The notes below the pieces were generated by a model. That model was given only the letters and a program-made list of their open reading frames with translations. It was not told the origin of the DNA and made no database searches. This document shows positions 40,927 to 49,092 of a stretch of 64,000 bases of DNA, piece after piece. A program made the position numbers and the translations under genes. Every line of letters starts with the position of its first letter. The first letter of the stretch is position 1. Origin of the DNA: Massilia phosphatilytica (GTDB taxonomy: Bacteria; Pseudomonadota; Gammaproteobacteria; Burkholderiales; Burkholderiaceae_D). The stretch covers positions 93,617 to 157,616 of the forward strand of contig NZ_PUIP01000019.1 in assembly GCF_002968015.1 (NCBI RefSeq), read 5' to 3'.

Positions 40927-42111
40927 TTACATCGTCTCGCCGAACAGCTCGCGCCCGATCAGCATGCGACGGATTTCGCTCGTACCGGCACCGATCTCGT
41001 ACAGCTTGGCGTCGCGCCACAGGCGGCCTACCGGATATTCGTTGATGTAGCCGTTGCCGCCCAGCGTCTGGATGGCTTCGCCGGCCATCCATGTCGCTTT
41101 TTCCGCGCTGTACAGGATGGCGCCGGCCGCGTCCTTGCGCAGGGCGCGGACCTGTTCCGGGTTCACCGCGCGGTCGCAGGCCTGGCCGACCGCGTAGACA
41201 TACGCGCGGCATGCCATCATCGTCGAATACATATCGGCGATCTTGCCCTGCATCAGTTGGAACTCACCAATTGCCTGGCCAAACTGCTTGCGCTCGTGAA
41301 TATACGGGACAACGACGTCCATGCAGGCCGACATGATGCCCAGCGGGCCACCGGAAAGCACGGTGCGCTCGAAGTCCAGGCCCGACATCAGCACGTTCAC
41401 GCCCTTGCCCACGCCGCCCAGCACGTTCTCGACAGGGACTTCGCAATCCTGGAACACCAGCTCGCCCGTGTGCGACCCGCGCATGCCCAGTTTGTCCAGC
41501 TTTTGCGCGATGGAGAACCCCTTACTTCCCTTTTCGATGAGGAAGGCGGTCATGCCGCGCGGACCGGCGTCGATGTCGGTCTTGGCGTAGACGACGAGCG
41601 TGTCGGCGTCCGGACCGTTCGTGATCCACATCTTGGTGCCGTTCAGCACGTAGCGGTCACCCTTCAGCTCGGCACGCAGCTTCATGCTGACGACGTCGGA
41701 ACCGGCGTTCGGCTCGGACATGGCCAATGCGCCGACGTGCTCGCCCGAGATCAGCTTGGGCAGGTATTTGCGCTTCTGCTCTTCGGTGCCGTTGCGCTTG
41801 ATCTGGTTGACGCACAGGTTCGAGTGGGCGCCGTACGACAGGCCGACGGAAGCCGACGCGCGCGAGATTTCTTCCATGGCGACGATGTGCGCGAGGTAGC
41901 CCATGTTGGCGCCGCCGTATTCCTCGCTGACGGTAATGCCGAGCAAGCCCAGTTCGCCCATCTTTTTCCACAGGTCCATCGGGAACTGGTCGGTGCGGTC
42001 AATCTCGGCCGCACGGGGAGCGATTTCGCTTGCGGCGAACTGTTGTACAGCTTCGCGCAGGGCGGCGATGTCTTCGCCGTGGTCAAAGGTCAAGCCAGGG
42101 AGATGCAGCAT
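40927..42111 (-). CDS. liuA: Isovaleryl-CoA dehydrogenase
   Basis: The 394-residue acyl-CoA dehydrogenase matches isovaleryl-CoA dehydrogenase. The catalytic glutamate sits in GLDFERTVLSGGPLG, the helix position particular to this enzyme, and the canonical position reads GAGTSEIRR without a glutamate. It oxidises isovaleryl-CoA in leucine breakdown and passes electrons to ETF. It follows liuR with a 75-bp gap that contains a LiuR-type operator. The other liu genes (carboxylase, hydratase, lyase) are not in the window. Confidence 0.94.
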   Translation of the reverse strand: MLHLPGLTFDHGEDIAALREAVQQFAASEIAPRAAEIDRTDQFPMDLWKKMGELGLLGITVSEEYGGANMGYLAHIVAMEEISRASASVGLSYGAHSNLCVNQIKRNGTEEQKRKYLPKLISGEHVGALAMSEPNAGSDVVSMKLRAELKGDRYVLNGTKMWITNGPDADTLVVYAKTDIDAGPRGMTAFLIEKGSKGFSIAQKLDKLGMRGSHTGELVFQDCEVPVENVLGGVGKGVNVLMSGLDFERTVLSGGPLGIMSACMDVVVPYIHERKQFGQAIGEFQLMQGKIADMYSTMMACRAYVYAVGQACDRAVNPEQVRALRKDAAGAILYSAEKATWMAGEAIQTLGGNGYINEYPVGRLWRDAKLYEIGAGTSEIRRMLIGRELFGETM

Positions 42112-42169
42112 GTCGTCCTCGTTCTCGTCTAGGTTATGGCTGGTGGCCAGGCTAGATGATAGCGCGGAG

Positions 42170-42189
42170 TGACGTTAACGTAAACGTCA
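42170..42189. promoter_or_regulatory. LiuR-type operator upstream of isovaleryl-CoA dehydrogenase
   Basis: TGACGTTAACGTAAACGTCA is a near-perfect palindrome that overlaps the liuR stop codon and precedes the dehydrogenase start. It agrees with the MerR-family LiuR motif built on ACGT...ACGT half sites. Its reverse strand matches 17 of 20 bases with the site before liuR. Confidence 0.75.
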
Positions 42190-42588
42190 AGCAGCATCCT
42201 TCTCGCCGGCCTCCGCCAGCAGCCGGCGGCATTCGTCTTCATGCACCGAAATTTCCGCCAGCGACATCTCGATGTCCGCCCGCTGCTGCTCCAGCGTCTC
42301 GCGCTGGTGCGCCAGGACGCCCAGGAAACGGTTGATCTGGGCCACCGTATCCTTCGGCGTCTCGTACATGTCGATGATGCTTTTGATCTCGGACAAGGTC
42401 AGACCCAGGCGCTTGCCGCGCAGCGTCAGTTTCAGACGGGTGCGGTCGCGCGGAGTGTAGACACGGTTGCGTCCGCCCTGGCCCTCGCGCATCGGGCTGA
42501 GCAGCCCCTGGTCTTCGTAGAAGCGGATCGCACGTGCGGTGATGTCGAATTCGCGTGCCAGTTCGGCGATGGTATAGGTGGTGGCCAT
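42187..42588 (-). CDS. liuR: MerR family regulator of leucine/isovalerate catabolism
   Basis: The 133-residue regulator has a MerR winged helix (YTIAELAREFDITARAIRFYEDQGLL) followed by a dimerisation coiled coil (VLAHQRETLEQQRADIEMSLAEI). It lacks metal-binding cysteines, which fits LiuR, the acyl-CoA-responsive repressor of branched-chain catabolism. It is immediately upstream of isovaleryl-CoA dehydrogenase and divergent from a metallo-hydrolase gene. Operator-like palindromes lie on both sides of the gene. Confidence 0.92.
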   Translation of the reverse strand: MATTYTIAELAREFDITARAIRFYEDQGLLSPMREGQGGRNRVYTPRDRTRLKLTLRGKRLGLTLSEIKSIIDMYETPKDTVAQINRFLGVLAHQRETLEQQRADIEMSLAEISVHEDECRRLLAEAGEKDAA

Positions 42589-42648
42589 GGTGTTCTGCAG
42601 GTCAAAAGTGGCGCGGTCCGGAATCGCTTAGAATCACAGCCTGCGCCT

Positions 42649-42668
42649 TCCGTTTACGTTTACGTCAA
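42649..42668. promoter_or_regulatory. LiuR-type operator before liuR and the divergent hydrolase
   Basis: TTCCGTTTACGTTTACGTCA lies 61-80 bases before the liuR start and 55 bases before the start of the metallo-hydrolase gene. It matches 17 of 20 bases with the reverse complement of the site at 42170-42189. It could control both directions. Confidence 0.68.
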
Positions 42669-42723
42669 AGCGTTTGCGGCATTGTAACGCGCTTGCGCCC
42701 GCATCCATACGAAAGTCCACCGC

Positions 42724-43776
42724 ATGAATCCCCTCGAAGCCCAGCTCAGCTATCCATTCGGCGATACGATCCCGCCGCTCGGTACGGTCATGGATGTGGC
42801 GCCCGGCCTGTCGTGGCTGCGCATGCCGCTGCCGTTCGCCCTCGACCATATCAATCTTTGGCTGCTGGATGACGCCGCGGAAGGCAAACGCGGCTGGTCC
42901 CTCGTCGACTGCGGCGCCGGCACCGACGCGACCCGGTCCGCCTGGGAACGGCTGTTCACGGAGGCGATGGCGAACTTGCCGCTGCTGCGCGTGTTCGCGA
43001 CGCATTGTCACCCCGACCACGTCGGCCTGTCCGGCTGGCTGTGCGACCGCTTCGCCGCGCCGTTCTGGACGAGCACCGGCGAGTTCGGCTTCGCGCGCAT
43101 GATGGCTGCCGCGCTGCCCGGCGTCGACGGCCCGTCGGCGATCCCGCATTTCCAGCGCCACGGCCTCGTCGACGCGGGCATGCTTGAGCAGATGCAGAGC
43201 CGCAAGAATTACTATCCATCGCTCGTGCCGGCCGTGCCGGCGGCGTACACCCGCCTGCAGGATGGCCAGCGCGTCGTCATTGGCGCGAGGGAATGGCGCG
43301 TGATTACCGGTTTCGGCCATTCGCCGGAGCACGTCTCGCTGTACAACGAACAGGACCGGATCCTGATCTCGGGCGACATGGTGTTGCCGCGTATTTCGAC
43401 GAATGTCTCCGTGTTTGCCGTCGAGCCGGAAGGCAACCCGCTGCAGTTGTACCTGGATTCGCTGGACAAGTTCGCCGACCTGCCCGACGACACGCTCGTC
43501 CTGCCCGCGCACGGCAAGCCGTTCCGCGGCTTGCACACCCGCATCGCGCAATTGCGCGCGCACCATGCGGCGCGGCTGGACGAAGTCCGCGCCGCGTGTG
43601 CCGAGCCGACATCCGCAGTTGACATTGTTCCGTTGATGTTCAAGCGACAACTCGACGCACACCAGCTCAGTTTTGCGATCGGCGAGGCGTTGGCCCATCT
43701 TCATTATCTTTGGTACAACGGTAACCTCGTGCGTGTAACCGGCGCCGACGGCATTGTGCGTTTCAAGTTGACTTAA
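42724..43776 (+). CDS. Metallo-beta-lactamase-fold hydrolase
   Basis: The 350-residue protein has the MBL metal motif THCHPDHVG, the further ligands in GFGHSPEHVS and ISGDMV, and the last histidine in LPAHGKPF. A C-terminal helical domain (ALAHLHYLWYNGNLVR) marks the RNase Z/LACTB2-like group of thioesterase or glyoxalase-type enzymes. The substrate is unknown. It is divergent from liuR over 135 bp with a LiuR-like site, so a thioester of branched-chain catabolism is possible. Confidence 0.88.
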   Translation: MNPLEAQLSYPFGDTIPPLGTVMDVAPGLSWLRMPLPFALDHINLWLLDDAAEGKRGWSLVDCGAGTDATRSAWERLFTEAMANLPLLRVFATHCHPDHVGLSGWLCDRFAAPFWTSTGEFGFARMMAAALPGVDGPSAIPHFQRHGLVDAGMLEQMQSRKNYYPSLVPAVPAAYTRLQDGQRVVIGAREWRVITGFGHSPEHVSLYNEQDRILISGDMVLPRISTNVSVFAVEPEGNPLQLYLDSLDKFADLPDDTLVLPAHGKPFRGLHTRIAQLRAHHAARLDEVRAACAEPTSAVDIVPLMFKRQLDAHQLSFAIGEALAHLHYLWYNGNLVRVTGADGIVRFKLT

Positions 43777-44079
43777 AACAACATATTGACGCCAATGAAT
43801 GTCGCAAAAATCACGACAATCTAACAGGACTTCTCGCCATTTTGTTGAATTTTGGCATCATTTGATACCCTAAGAGGAAGAAATGTTCTAATTTTTAGTA
43901 GGAAACTGAACGAGCAAACGTTTTCCTTTTCCTGTAGGATATTTTTCACACATACCTCACCAAGCGCTGAAAAGGCCGGGAATTGCTGGACAGCACTGTG
44001 AGAATTGGTCAATACTCACTCATTTGTTACCTATAGCCTCTCCTGCCGTCACAGACGGTCTGGTCAACGGAGCGACCTA
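43777..44079. other. AT-rich intergenic stretch without a gene
   Basis: These 303 bases are clearly richer in A+T than the surroundings, for example around 43850-43930. I find no open frame with a ribosome-binding site, no hairpin followed by a T-run and no repeat. It probably holds the promoter region of the HTH regulator downstream, or an old insertion scar. Confidence 0.4.
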
Positions 44080-44526
44080 ATGACGGCTTTGCATGAACCT
44101 TTAGTGCCACCCATGAATTCGACTAACGAACGGGAAAGCTTCAGCGAGCGCCTGCAGCAAGCCCTGAAAAATGCCCATTATTCTCCGGACAGCCCCACCC
44201 GGCTGGCGCGGGAATTTAACATTCGCTTCGAAGGCCGTCCGATTACGGTCCACGCGGCACGTAAATGGCTGGTTGGAGAAGCGATCCCGACCCAGGAAAA
44301 ATTGCGCATGATCGCGCAATGGCTGGGCGTGCCGGCGGACTGGCTGCGCTTCGGCGGTTCGGAAAACGCCGCCGCCAATGGCGATGGTGCCGATGGCAGC
44401 ACCCGCTTCGAATCGGCCGACGTCAAGCTGATCGCCGACCTGCAGCGCCTGGACGAGCACCACAAGCAACTGGCGCGCGAATTCATCCGCATGCTCGTGC
44501 GCATGAATCACCAGCAGCAGAAATAA
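44080..44526 (+). CDS. HTH (XRE-like) transcriptional regulator
   Basis: The 148-residue protein begins at the ATG at 44080, with CGGAG upstream; an internal ATG at 44113 is possible. The central region SPTRLAREFNIRFEGRPITVHAARKW...IPTQEKLRMIAQWLGVPADWLRFG is a helix-turn-helix of the kind seen in phage CI-like and XRE regulators. The C-terminus (LIADLQRLDEHHKQLAREFIRMLVRM) is helical and may dimerise. There are no phage genes nearby. The target is unknown. Confidence 0.75.
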   Translation: MTALHEPLVPPMNSTNERESFSERLQQALKNAHYSPDSPTRLAREFNIRFEGRPITVHAARKWLVGEAIPTQEKLRMIAQWLGVPADWLRFGGSENAAANGDGADGSTRFESADVKLIADLQRLDEHHKQLAREFIRMLVRMNHQQQK

Positions 44527-44567
44527 TCCTTCTTGATCGCCATCGAACTCCCGATGGTCGAATCCCA

Positions 44568-44602
44568 TGACGCGGCGTCCGGCAAGCTCCGGCGCCGCGT
44601 CA
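44568..44602. repeat. Strong hairpin in the intergenic region after the HTH gene
   Basis: TGACGCGGCG at 44568-44577 pairs exactly with CGCCGCGTCA at 44593-44602, and an inner CCGG/CCGG extends the stem. No T-run follows, so it is at best a factor-dependent terminator. It lies 42 bp after the HTH stop and 156 bp before the small protein gene. Confidence 0.5.
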
Positions 44603-44758
44603 CGCGCTTCTATACTGCAATTTTTTCTGCGATTGTCTGCACAAACGGCCGAGTCTCGCGCATAATCGGTAACGCTAACGGAACGTCGAGAACGGTCGAG
44701 TTCGCGTTCCTGCCTGGCGCCCGCCAGTGTTATCGGTCAATAAGGATGCAGTCGCCTC

Positions 44759-44932
44759 ATGATTAATAACTACAGCAACACCGCGCAGTTGAAAGACCTC
44801 ATGACAGTACCGCCGATGACGGCGGCGCAGCACGCAGAAATCATGCGCAAGCGTAACGAGCAGCGCAGAAAAATCGAAGACGCAAGAGAACAAAGACAGG
44901 CCGAAAGCGACCCGTACGGCGAACGCGCCTGA
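44759..44932 (+). CDS. Small charged protein of 57 residues
   Basis: This short frame runs from the ATG at 44759 to the TGA at 44930-44932. The product starts MINNYSNTAQLKDLMTVPPM and continues with a very charged helix (MRKRNEQRRKIEDAREQRQ) that ends in SDPYGERA. The helix looks amphipathic and nucleic-acid- or protein-binding. AAGGA lies 12 bases upstream, which is a long spacing. It ends 1 bp before the convergent ubiX stop. I do not recognise the family. Confidence 0.5.
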   Translation: MINNYSNTAQLKDLMTVPPMTAAQHAEIMRKRNEQRRKIEDAREQRQAESDPYGERA

Positions 44933-44933
44933 T

Positions 44934-45527
44934 TCAGGGCGTGTCGTCCTTCATGCCGCCCCATCTCGGGGCGAGATCGTTCGTCACGCCCAGCAGATCC
45001 ATGACGCGCGCCACCGTGTGGTCGACCATCTCGTCGATGGTGGCCGGACGGTGATAAAAACTCGGCAGCGGCGGGAAGACGATGCCGCCCATTTCCGTGA
45101 CCGCCGTCATGTTGCGCAGGTGCGCCAGGTTGAATGGCGTCTCGCGCACCATCAGGATCAGGCGCCGGCGTTCCTTCAAAACGACATCCGCGGCGCGCGC
45201 GATCAGGTTGTCCGACAAACCATGCGCGACCGCGGCCAGCGTCTTCATCGAACAAGGGGCAATCACCATACCGTCCGTCTGGAAGGAGCCGCTGGCGATC
45301 GACGCGCCGATCTCGCGGTTGCGGTGCACCACATGGGCGAGCGCTTCCACGTCGCGCCGTTGCAGGCCGACTTCCTGGTGCAGGGTGAGGGTGGCGGCGT
45401 CGGAAATGACGAGGTGCGTCTCGACGCCGGGTATGGCGGCCAGCCGTCGCAACAGCTGCACGCCATAGATCGCGCCGGTCGCGCCGGTGATGGCGACGAC
45501 GATCCGGCGCGGGCCGGAATCAGCCAT
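44934..45527 (-). CDS. ubiX: Flavin prenyltransferase
   Basis: The 197-residue protein has the UbiX pattern RIVVAITGATGAIYGVQLLRRL, the segment IAPCSMKTLAAVAHGLSDNLI and the end strand RRLILMVRETPFN. UbiX attaches a dimethylallyl group to FMN to make prenyl-FMN, the cofactor of the decarboxylase UbiD used in ubiquinone synthesis. It overlaps the 3' end of grxD by 8 bases on the same strand. No ubiD is in the window. Confidence 0.95.
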   Translation of the reverse strand: MADSGPRRIVVAITGATGAIYGVQLLRRLAAIPGVETHLVISDAATLTLHQEVGLQRRDVEALAHVVHRNREIGASIASGSFQTDGMVIAPCSMKTLAAVAHGLSDNLIARAADVVLKERRRLILMVRETPFNLAHLRNMTAVTEMGGIVFPPLPSFYHRPATIDEMVDHTVARVMDLLGVTNDLAPRWGGMKDDTP

Positions 45528-45837
45528 TCTTCTTGAGCAGGGCTTGCAGTTCGCCCGACTCGTACATTTCCGTCATGATGTCGGAACCGCCGACGAATTC
45601 GCCGTTCACGTACAGCTGCGGGATGGTCGGCCAGTTCGAGTATTCCTTGATGCCCTGGCGGACTTCCGCGTCTTCCAGGACGTTCACGGTGGCGATGTTA
45701 TCGACGCCGCAAGCCTTCAGGATTTGGATCGCGCGGCCCGAAAAACCGCATTGCGGGAACTGGGCGGTGCCCTTCATGAACAGCACGACGGGCGTGGCGG
45801 TCACGGTCTCTTTGATCCAGGTTTGTACGTCGCTCAT
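45520..45837 (-). CDS. grxD: Monothiol glutaredoxin
   Basis: The 105-residue glutaredoxin has the monothiol motif CGFS in FPQCGFSGRAIQIL, with the downstream glutathione-binding WPTIPQLYVNGEFVGGSDI. Monothiol glutaredoxins of this type carry and pass on [2Fe-2S] clusters with glutathione and BolA partners. The length matches E. coli GrxD. It precedes ubiX with an 8-base overlap. Confidence 0.97.
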   Translation of the reverse strand: MSDVQTWIKETVTATPVVLFMKGTAQFPQCGFSGRAIQILKACGVDNIATVNVLEDAEVRQGIKEYSNWPTIPQLYVNGEFVGGSDIMTEMYESGELQALLKKNG

Positions 45838-45879
45838 TTGGTTCTGCCTTTGGTGAGAATGTGATAGATGACGGCATTT

Positions 45880-45913
45880 TATAAGAAAACGGGGGCGCCG
45901 GCATAAGGCGCCC
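45880..45913 (-). terminator. Hairpin terminator after tex
   Basis: Read on the minus strand, GGGCGCC, TTATGCC and GGCGCCC are followed by CCGTTTTCTTAT. The stem is perfect over 7 bases, and a short gap separates it from the T-rich stretch. It lies 15 bp after the tex stop and before grxD. Confidence 0.6.
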
Positions 45914-45927
45914 GGGCCACCCCACGA

Positions 45928-48279
45928 TCAACGCTTGAGCTTGGCGAACGCCGCAGCCATCGCACCACTTGCCGGCGCGGCCGGCCGCTCCTGGCGCTGA
46001 TGCTGGCCGAGGCGCTTGCGATCATCGCGATCCCCGCGCTGCTGTGGTTGCGACCCCGCCTGCGGTGCGCTGTCCGACAAGCGCATCGTCAGCGCAATCC
46101 TCTTGCGCTTGACGTCCACTTCCAGCACTTTCACTTTCACGACCTGGCCCGCCTTGACGACCGTGTGCGGATCCTTCACGAACGTGTTCGACAGCGCCGA
46201 GATGTGCACGAGGCCATCCTGGTGCACGCCGATGTCTACGAACGCGCCGAACGCCGCGACGTTGGTGACGACGCCTTCCAGGATCATGTCCGGGCGCAGG
46301 TCCGAAATCTCCTCGACCCCTTCCTTGAAGGTGGCCGTCGTGAATTCCGGACGCGGATCGCGGCCCGGCTTTTCCAGTTCCTTCAGGATGTCGGTCACGG
46401 TCGGCACGCCGAATTTTTCATCGGCATACTTGGCCGGATTCAGGCGTTTGACCAGTGCGCTGTCGCCGATCACGGCCTTGATGTCTTTCTGGATGTCGGC
46501 CAGGATCTTTTCGACGACCGGATACGATTCCGGGTGCACGGCCGACGCGTCGAGCGGATTGGCGCCGTTCACGATGCGGAGAAAACCCGCCGCGAGTTCG
46601 AACGTTTTATCGCCCAGGCGCGGCACCTTCTTCAGCGCCGCGCGCGACGCGAAGGCGCCTTGCTGGTCGCGGTAGTTGACGATGCTTTGCGCGACGCTGG
46701 ACGACAGGCCCGACACGCGCGCGAGCAGCGGCGCCGACGCCGTGTTGACGTCCACGCCGACCGCGTTCACGCAATCTTCGACGACGGCGTCGAGCTGGCG
46801 CGCGAGCTGGGTCTGCGACACGTCGTGCTGGTACTGGCCCACGCCGATCGACTTCGGATCGATCTTCACGAGCTCCGCGAGCGGGTCCTGCAGGCGGCGC
46901 GCGATCGAGACGGCACCGCGCAGCGACACGTCCAGTTCCGGCAGTTCGCGCGACGCGAATTCCGACGCCGAGTACACCGACGCGCCGGCTTCCGACACGA
47001 CGATCTTCGTCAGGTTCAGCTCCGGGTTCTGCTTGATGAGATCCTGCGCCAGTTTATCGGTCTCGCGCGACGCGGTGCCGTTGCCGATCGAGATCAGCGA
47101 CACGTTGTGCTTCGCCGCGAGCTTCGCCAGCGTGTGCAGCGAACCGTCCCAGTCGTTGCGGGGCGCGTGCGGGTAGATGGTCGACGTGTCCACGACCTTG
47201 CCGGTCGCGTCGACGACGGCGACCTTGACGCCCGTGCGCAGGCCCGGGTCGAGGCCCATCGTCGCGCGCGGGCCCGCGGGCGCGGCGAGCAGCAGGTCCT
47301 TGAGGTTGCGCGCGAAGACCTGGATCGCATCGCTCTCGGCCTTTTCGCGGAGAAGCCCCATCAGCTCCGTCTCGATGTACATGAAGCTTTTCACGCGCCA
47401 CGTCCAGCGCGCCGTGTCGAGCAGCCATTTGTCGGCCGGGCGGCCCGCGCCCTTGATGCCGAAGCGCGCGGCGATGCGGTTTTCGCACGGATTGTGCGGC
47501 GCGTCCCACTTCGGCTTTTCCGGCTCGGAATCGAGGCGCAAGGTGACGTCCAATATACCCTCGCGGCGGCCGCGCATCAGCGCCAGCGCGCGGTGCGACG
47601 GGACGGTGGCGAGCGTTTCCGAGTAATCGAAATAGTCGGCGAATTTTTCGCCTTCTTCCTGCTTGCCGTCGACGACCTTCGATTCGACGACGCCATGCTC
47701 CTGCACGTATTCGCGCAGCGATTGCAGCAGTTCCGCGTCTTCCGCGAAGCGCTCCATCAGGATCTGGCGCGCGCCGTCCAGCGCGGCCTTCGTGTCGACC
47801 ACGCCGGGGTTCGCGACGCCTTCCGCGTTCGTGAACGCGTCGCGCAGATACTTGCTCGCTTCGGCTTCAGGATCGCGCGTCGGATCTTCGAGGAGGTCGT
47901 CGGCCAGCGGCTTGAGGCCGGCCTCGATCGCGATCTGGGCCTTCGTGCGGCGCTTTTGCTTGTACGGCAGGTACAGGTCTTCCAGGCGCGTCTTGTCTTC
48001 CGCGAGCGAGATCGCTTGCAGCAGCTCCGGCGTCATCTTGTTCTGCTCCGTGATGGAGGCGATGATCGCGGCGCGGCGGTCTTCCAGTTCGCGCAGGTAG
48101 CGCAGGCGTTCTTCCAGCAGGCGCAGCTGGATGTCGTCGAGGCCGCCCGTCGCTTCCTTGCGGTAGCGGGCGATGAAGGGGACGGTCGCGCCTTCGTCGA
48201 GCAGGGCGATGGCGGCGGCCACCTGTGCCGGTTTGGCGGACAGTTCTTGAGCGAGGCGTTGTTCGATCGAAGGCAGCAT
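45928..48279 (-). CDS. tex: Tex family S1 RNA-binding transcription accessory protein
   Basis: The 783-residue protein matches Tex from its N-terminal helical domain (IEQRLAQELSAKPAQVAAAI) through the YqgF-like domain (GLDPGLRTGVKVAVVDATGKV) and helix-hairpin-helix region (SGLSSSVAQSIVNYRDQQGAF) to a C-terminal S1 domain (GVVTNVAAFGAFVDIGVHQDGLVH). Tex binds nucleic acid and RNA polymerase and influences transcription and fitness. A glutamine- and arginine-rich linker ends the protein. ATG 48279 gives the usual start. Confidence 0.96.
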   Translation of the reverse strand: MLPSIEQRLAQELSAKPAQVAAAIALLDEGATVPFIARYRKEATGGLDDIQLRLLEERLRYLRELEDRRAAIIASITEQNKMTPELLQAISLAEDKTRLEDLYLPYKQKRRTKAQIAIEAGLKPLADDLLEDPTRDPEAEASKYLRDAFTNAEGVANPGVVDTKAALDGARQILMERFAEDAELLQSLREYVQEHGVVESKVVDGKQEEGEKFADYFDYSETLATVPSHRALALMRGRREGILDVTLRLDSEPEKPKWDAPHNPCENRIAARFGIKGAGRPADKWLLDTARWTWRVKSFMYIETELMGLLREKAESDAIQVFARNLKDLLLAAPAGPRATMGLDPGLRTGVKVAVVDATGKVVDTSTIYPHAPRNDWDGSLHTLAKLAAKHNVSLISIGNGTASRETDKLAQDLIKQNPELNLTKIVVSEAGASVYSASEFASRELPELDVSLRGAVSIARRLQDPLAELVKIDPKSIGVGQYQHDVSQTQLARQLDAVVEDCVNAVGVDVNTASAPLLARVSGLSSSVAQSIVNYRDQQGAFASRAALKKVPRLGDKTFELAAGFLRIVNGANPLDASAVHPESYPVVEKILADIQKDIKAVIGDSALVKRLNPAKYADEKFGVPTVTDILKELEKPGRDPRPEFTTATFKEGVEEISDLRPDMILEGVVTNVAAFGAFVDIGVHQDGLVHISALSNTFVKDPHTVVKAGQVVKVKVLEVDVKRKRIALTMRLSDSAPQAGSQPQQRGDRDDRKRLGQHQRQERPAAPASGAMAAAFAKLKR

Positions 48280-48385
48280 GGTTGGTTGCGAGTGTTCGGT
48301 GAATCGAACGGGCAATGATACGCAATCGCGGCCGATGCGCCAGTCTTGACACGCAGAGCGATATCAAGGTGGCACGACGCGTTTA

Positions 48386-49090
48386 TCAAACCTGCAAGAG
48401 TTCCGCCAGCACGAGCTCCGTATCCTCCAGCGCCACGATTGTGATCACGGCGTCGTCCACGACGCCGGCCCCGTCGCGCGCCGCAAGCGTCACCCCGTTG
48501 ACGGTGACGCGGCCCGCCGTGGTGACGAGGTAGGCGCCGCGGCCCGGCGGCAGGCGGTGTTCGACGACATTGCCGGCGCGGAGAAAAGCCCCGAGCAGGC
48601 GCGCATCCGCGTCGATGGGCAGCGCGCCTTCATCCCGCGCGTCGCCGCTGGCCAGCACGGTCAACAGGCCGGTGCGGTCCGCGCGCGGAAAGCGCCGCGT
48701 TTGCCACGACGGCGCGCCGCCCGCCGTGCGCGGACGCAGCCAGATCTGGTACAGCAGCAGGGGCACGTCACCGTCATTGCGCTCGCTGTGGCGGATGCCG
48801 CTGCCGGCGTGCATCGCCTGCACGTCGCCGGCGCCAATCGTGGAACGGTTGCCGAGGCTGTCCACGTGGGTGACGGCGCCCTGGCGCACGTACGTCACGA
48901 TCTCGACGTCCCGGTGACCATGCATCCCGAAGCCCGTGTGCGGCGCGAAAGAGTCGTCGTTCCATGCCCGCAGCGGACCGATGGCGCCATGCTCCGGACG
49001 GCCCATGCCGTCGATGCTCACGTGCAGCCGGGCCTGCAGCCAGCCGAGGTCATGGCCGCCCAGGGCCGCGTACGGACGATGGTCGATCAT
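48386..49090 (-). CDS. Pirin family protein
   Basis: The 234-residue bicupin has the pirin metal site FGMHGHRDVEIVTYV with later histidines in MHAGSGIRHSERN. Several family members, such as YhhW, act as quercetinases; others regulate transcription or respond to redox state. The gene follows an SDR gene by 2 bp and is probably cotranscribed with it under the divergent LysR regulator at 50060. Confidence 0.92.
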   Translation of the reverse strand: MIDHRPYAALGGHDLGWLQARLHVSIDGMGRPEHGAIGPLRAWNDDSFAPHTGFGMHGHRDVEIVTYVRQGAVTHVDSLGNRSTIGAGDVQAMHAGSGIRHSERNDGDVPLLLYQIWLRPRTAGGAPSWQTRRFPRADRTGLLTVLASGDARDEGALPIDADARLLGAFLRAGNVVEHRLPPGRGAYLVTTAGRVTVNGVTLAARDGAGVVDDAVITIVALEDTELVLAELLQV

Positions 49091-49092
49091 GA

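Noticed and set aside
44080..44526. Prophage repressor
   Set aside because: The helix-turn-helix is phage-like, but no integrase, attachment site or phage structural gene is in the window.
46000..48318. Plus-strand ORF of 772 codons opposite tex
   Set aside because: It is a mirror of tex with Arg/His/Val-rich low-complexity translation; tex is recognisable in every domain.
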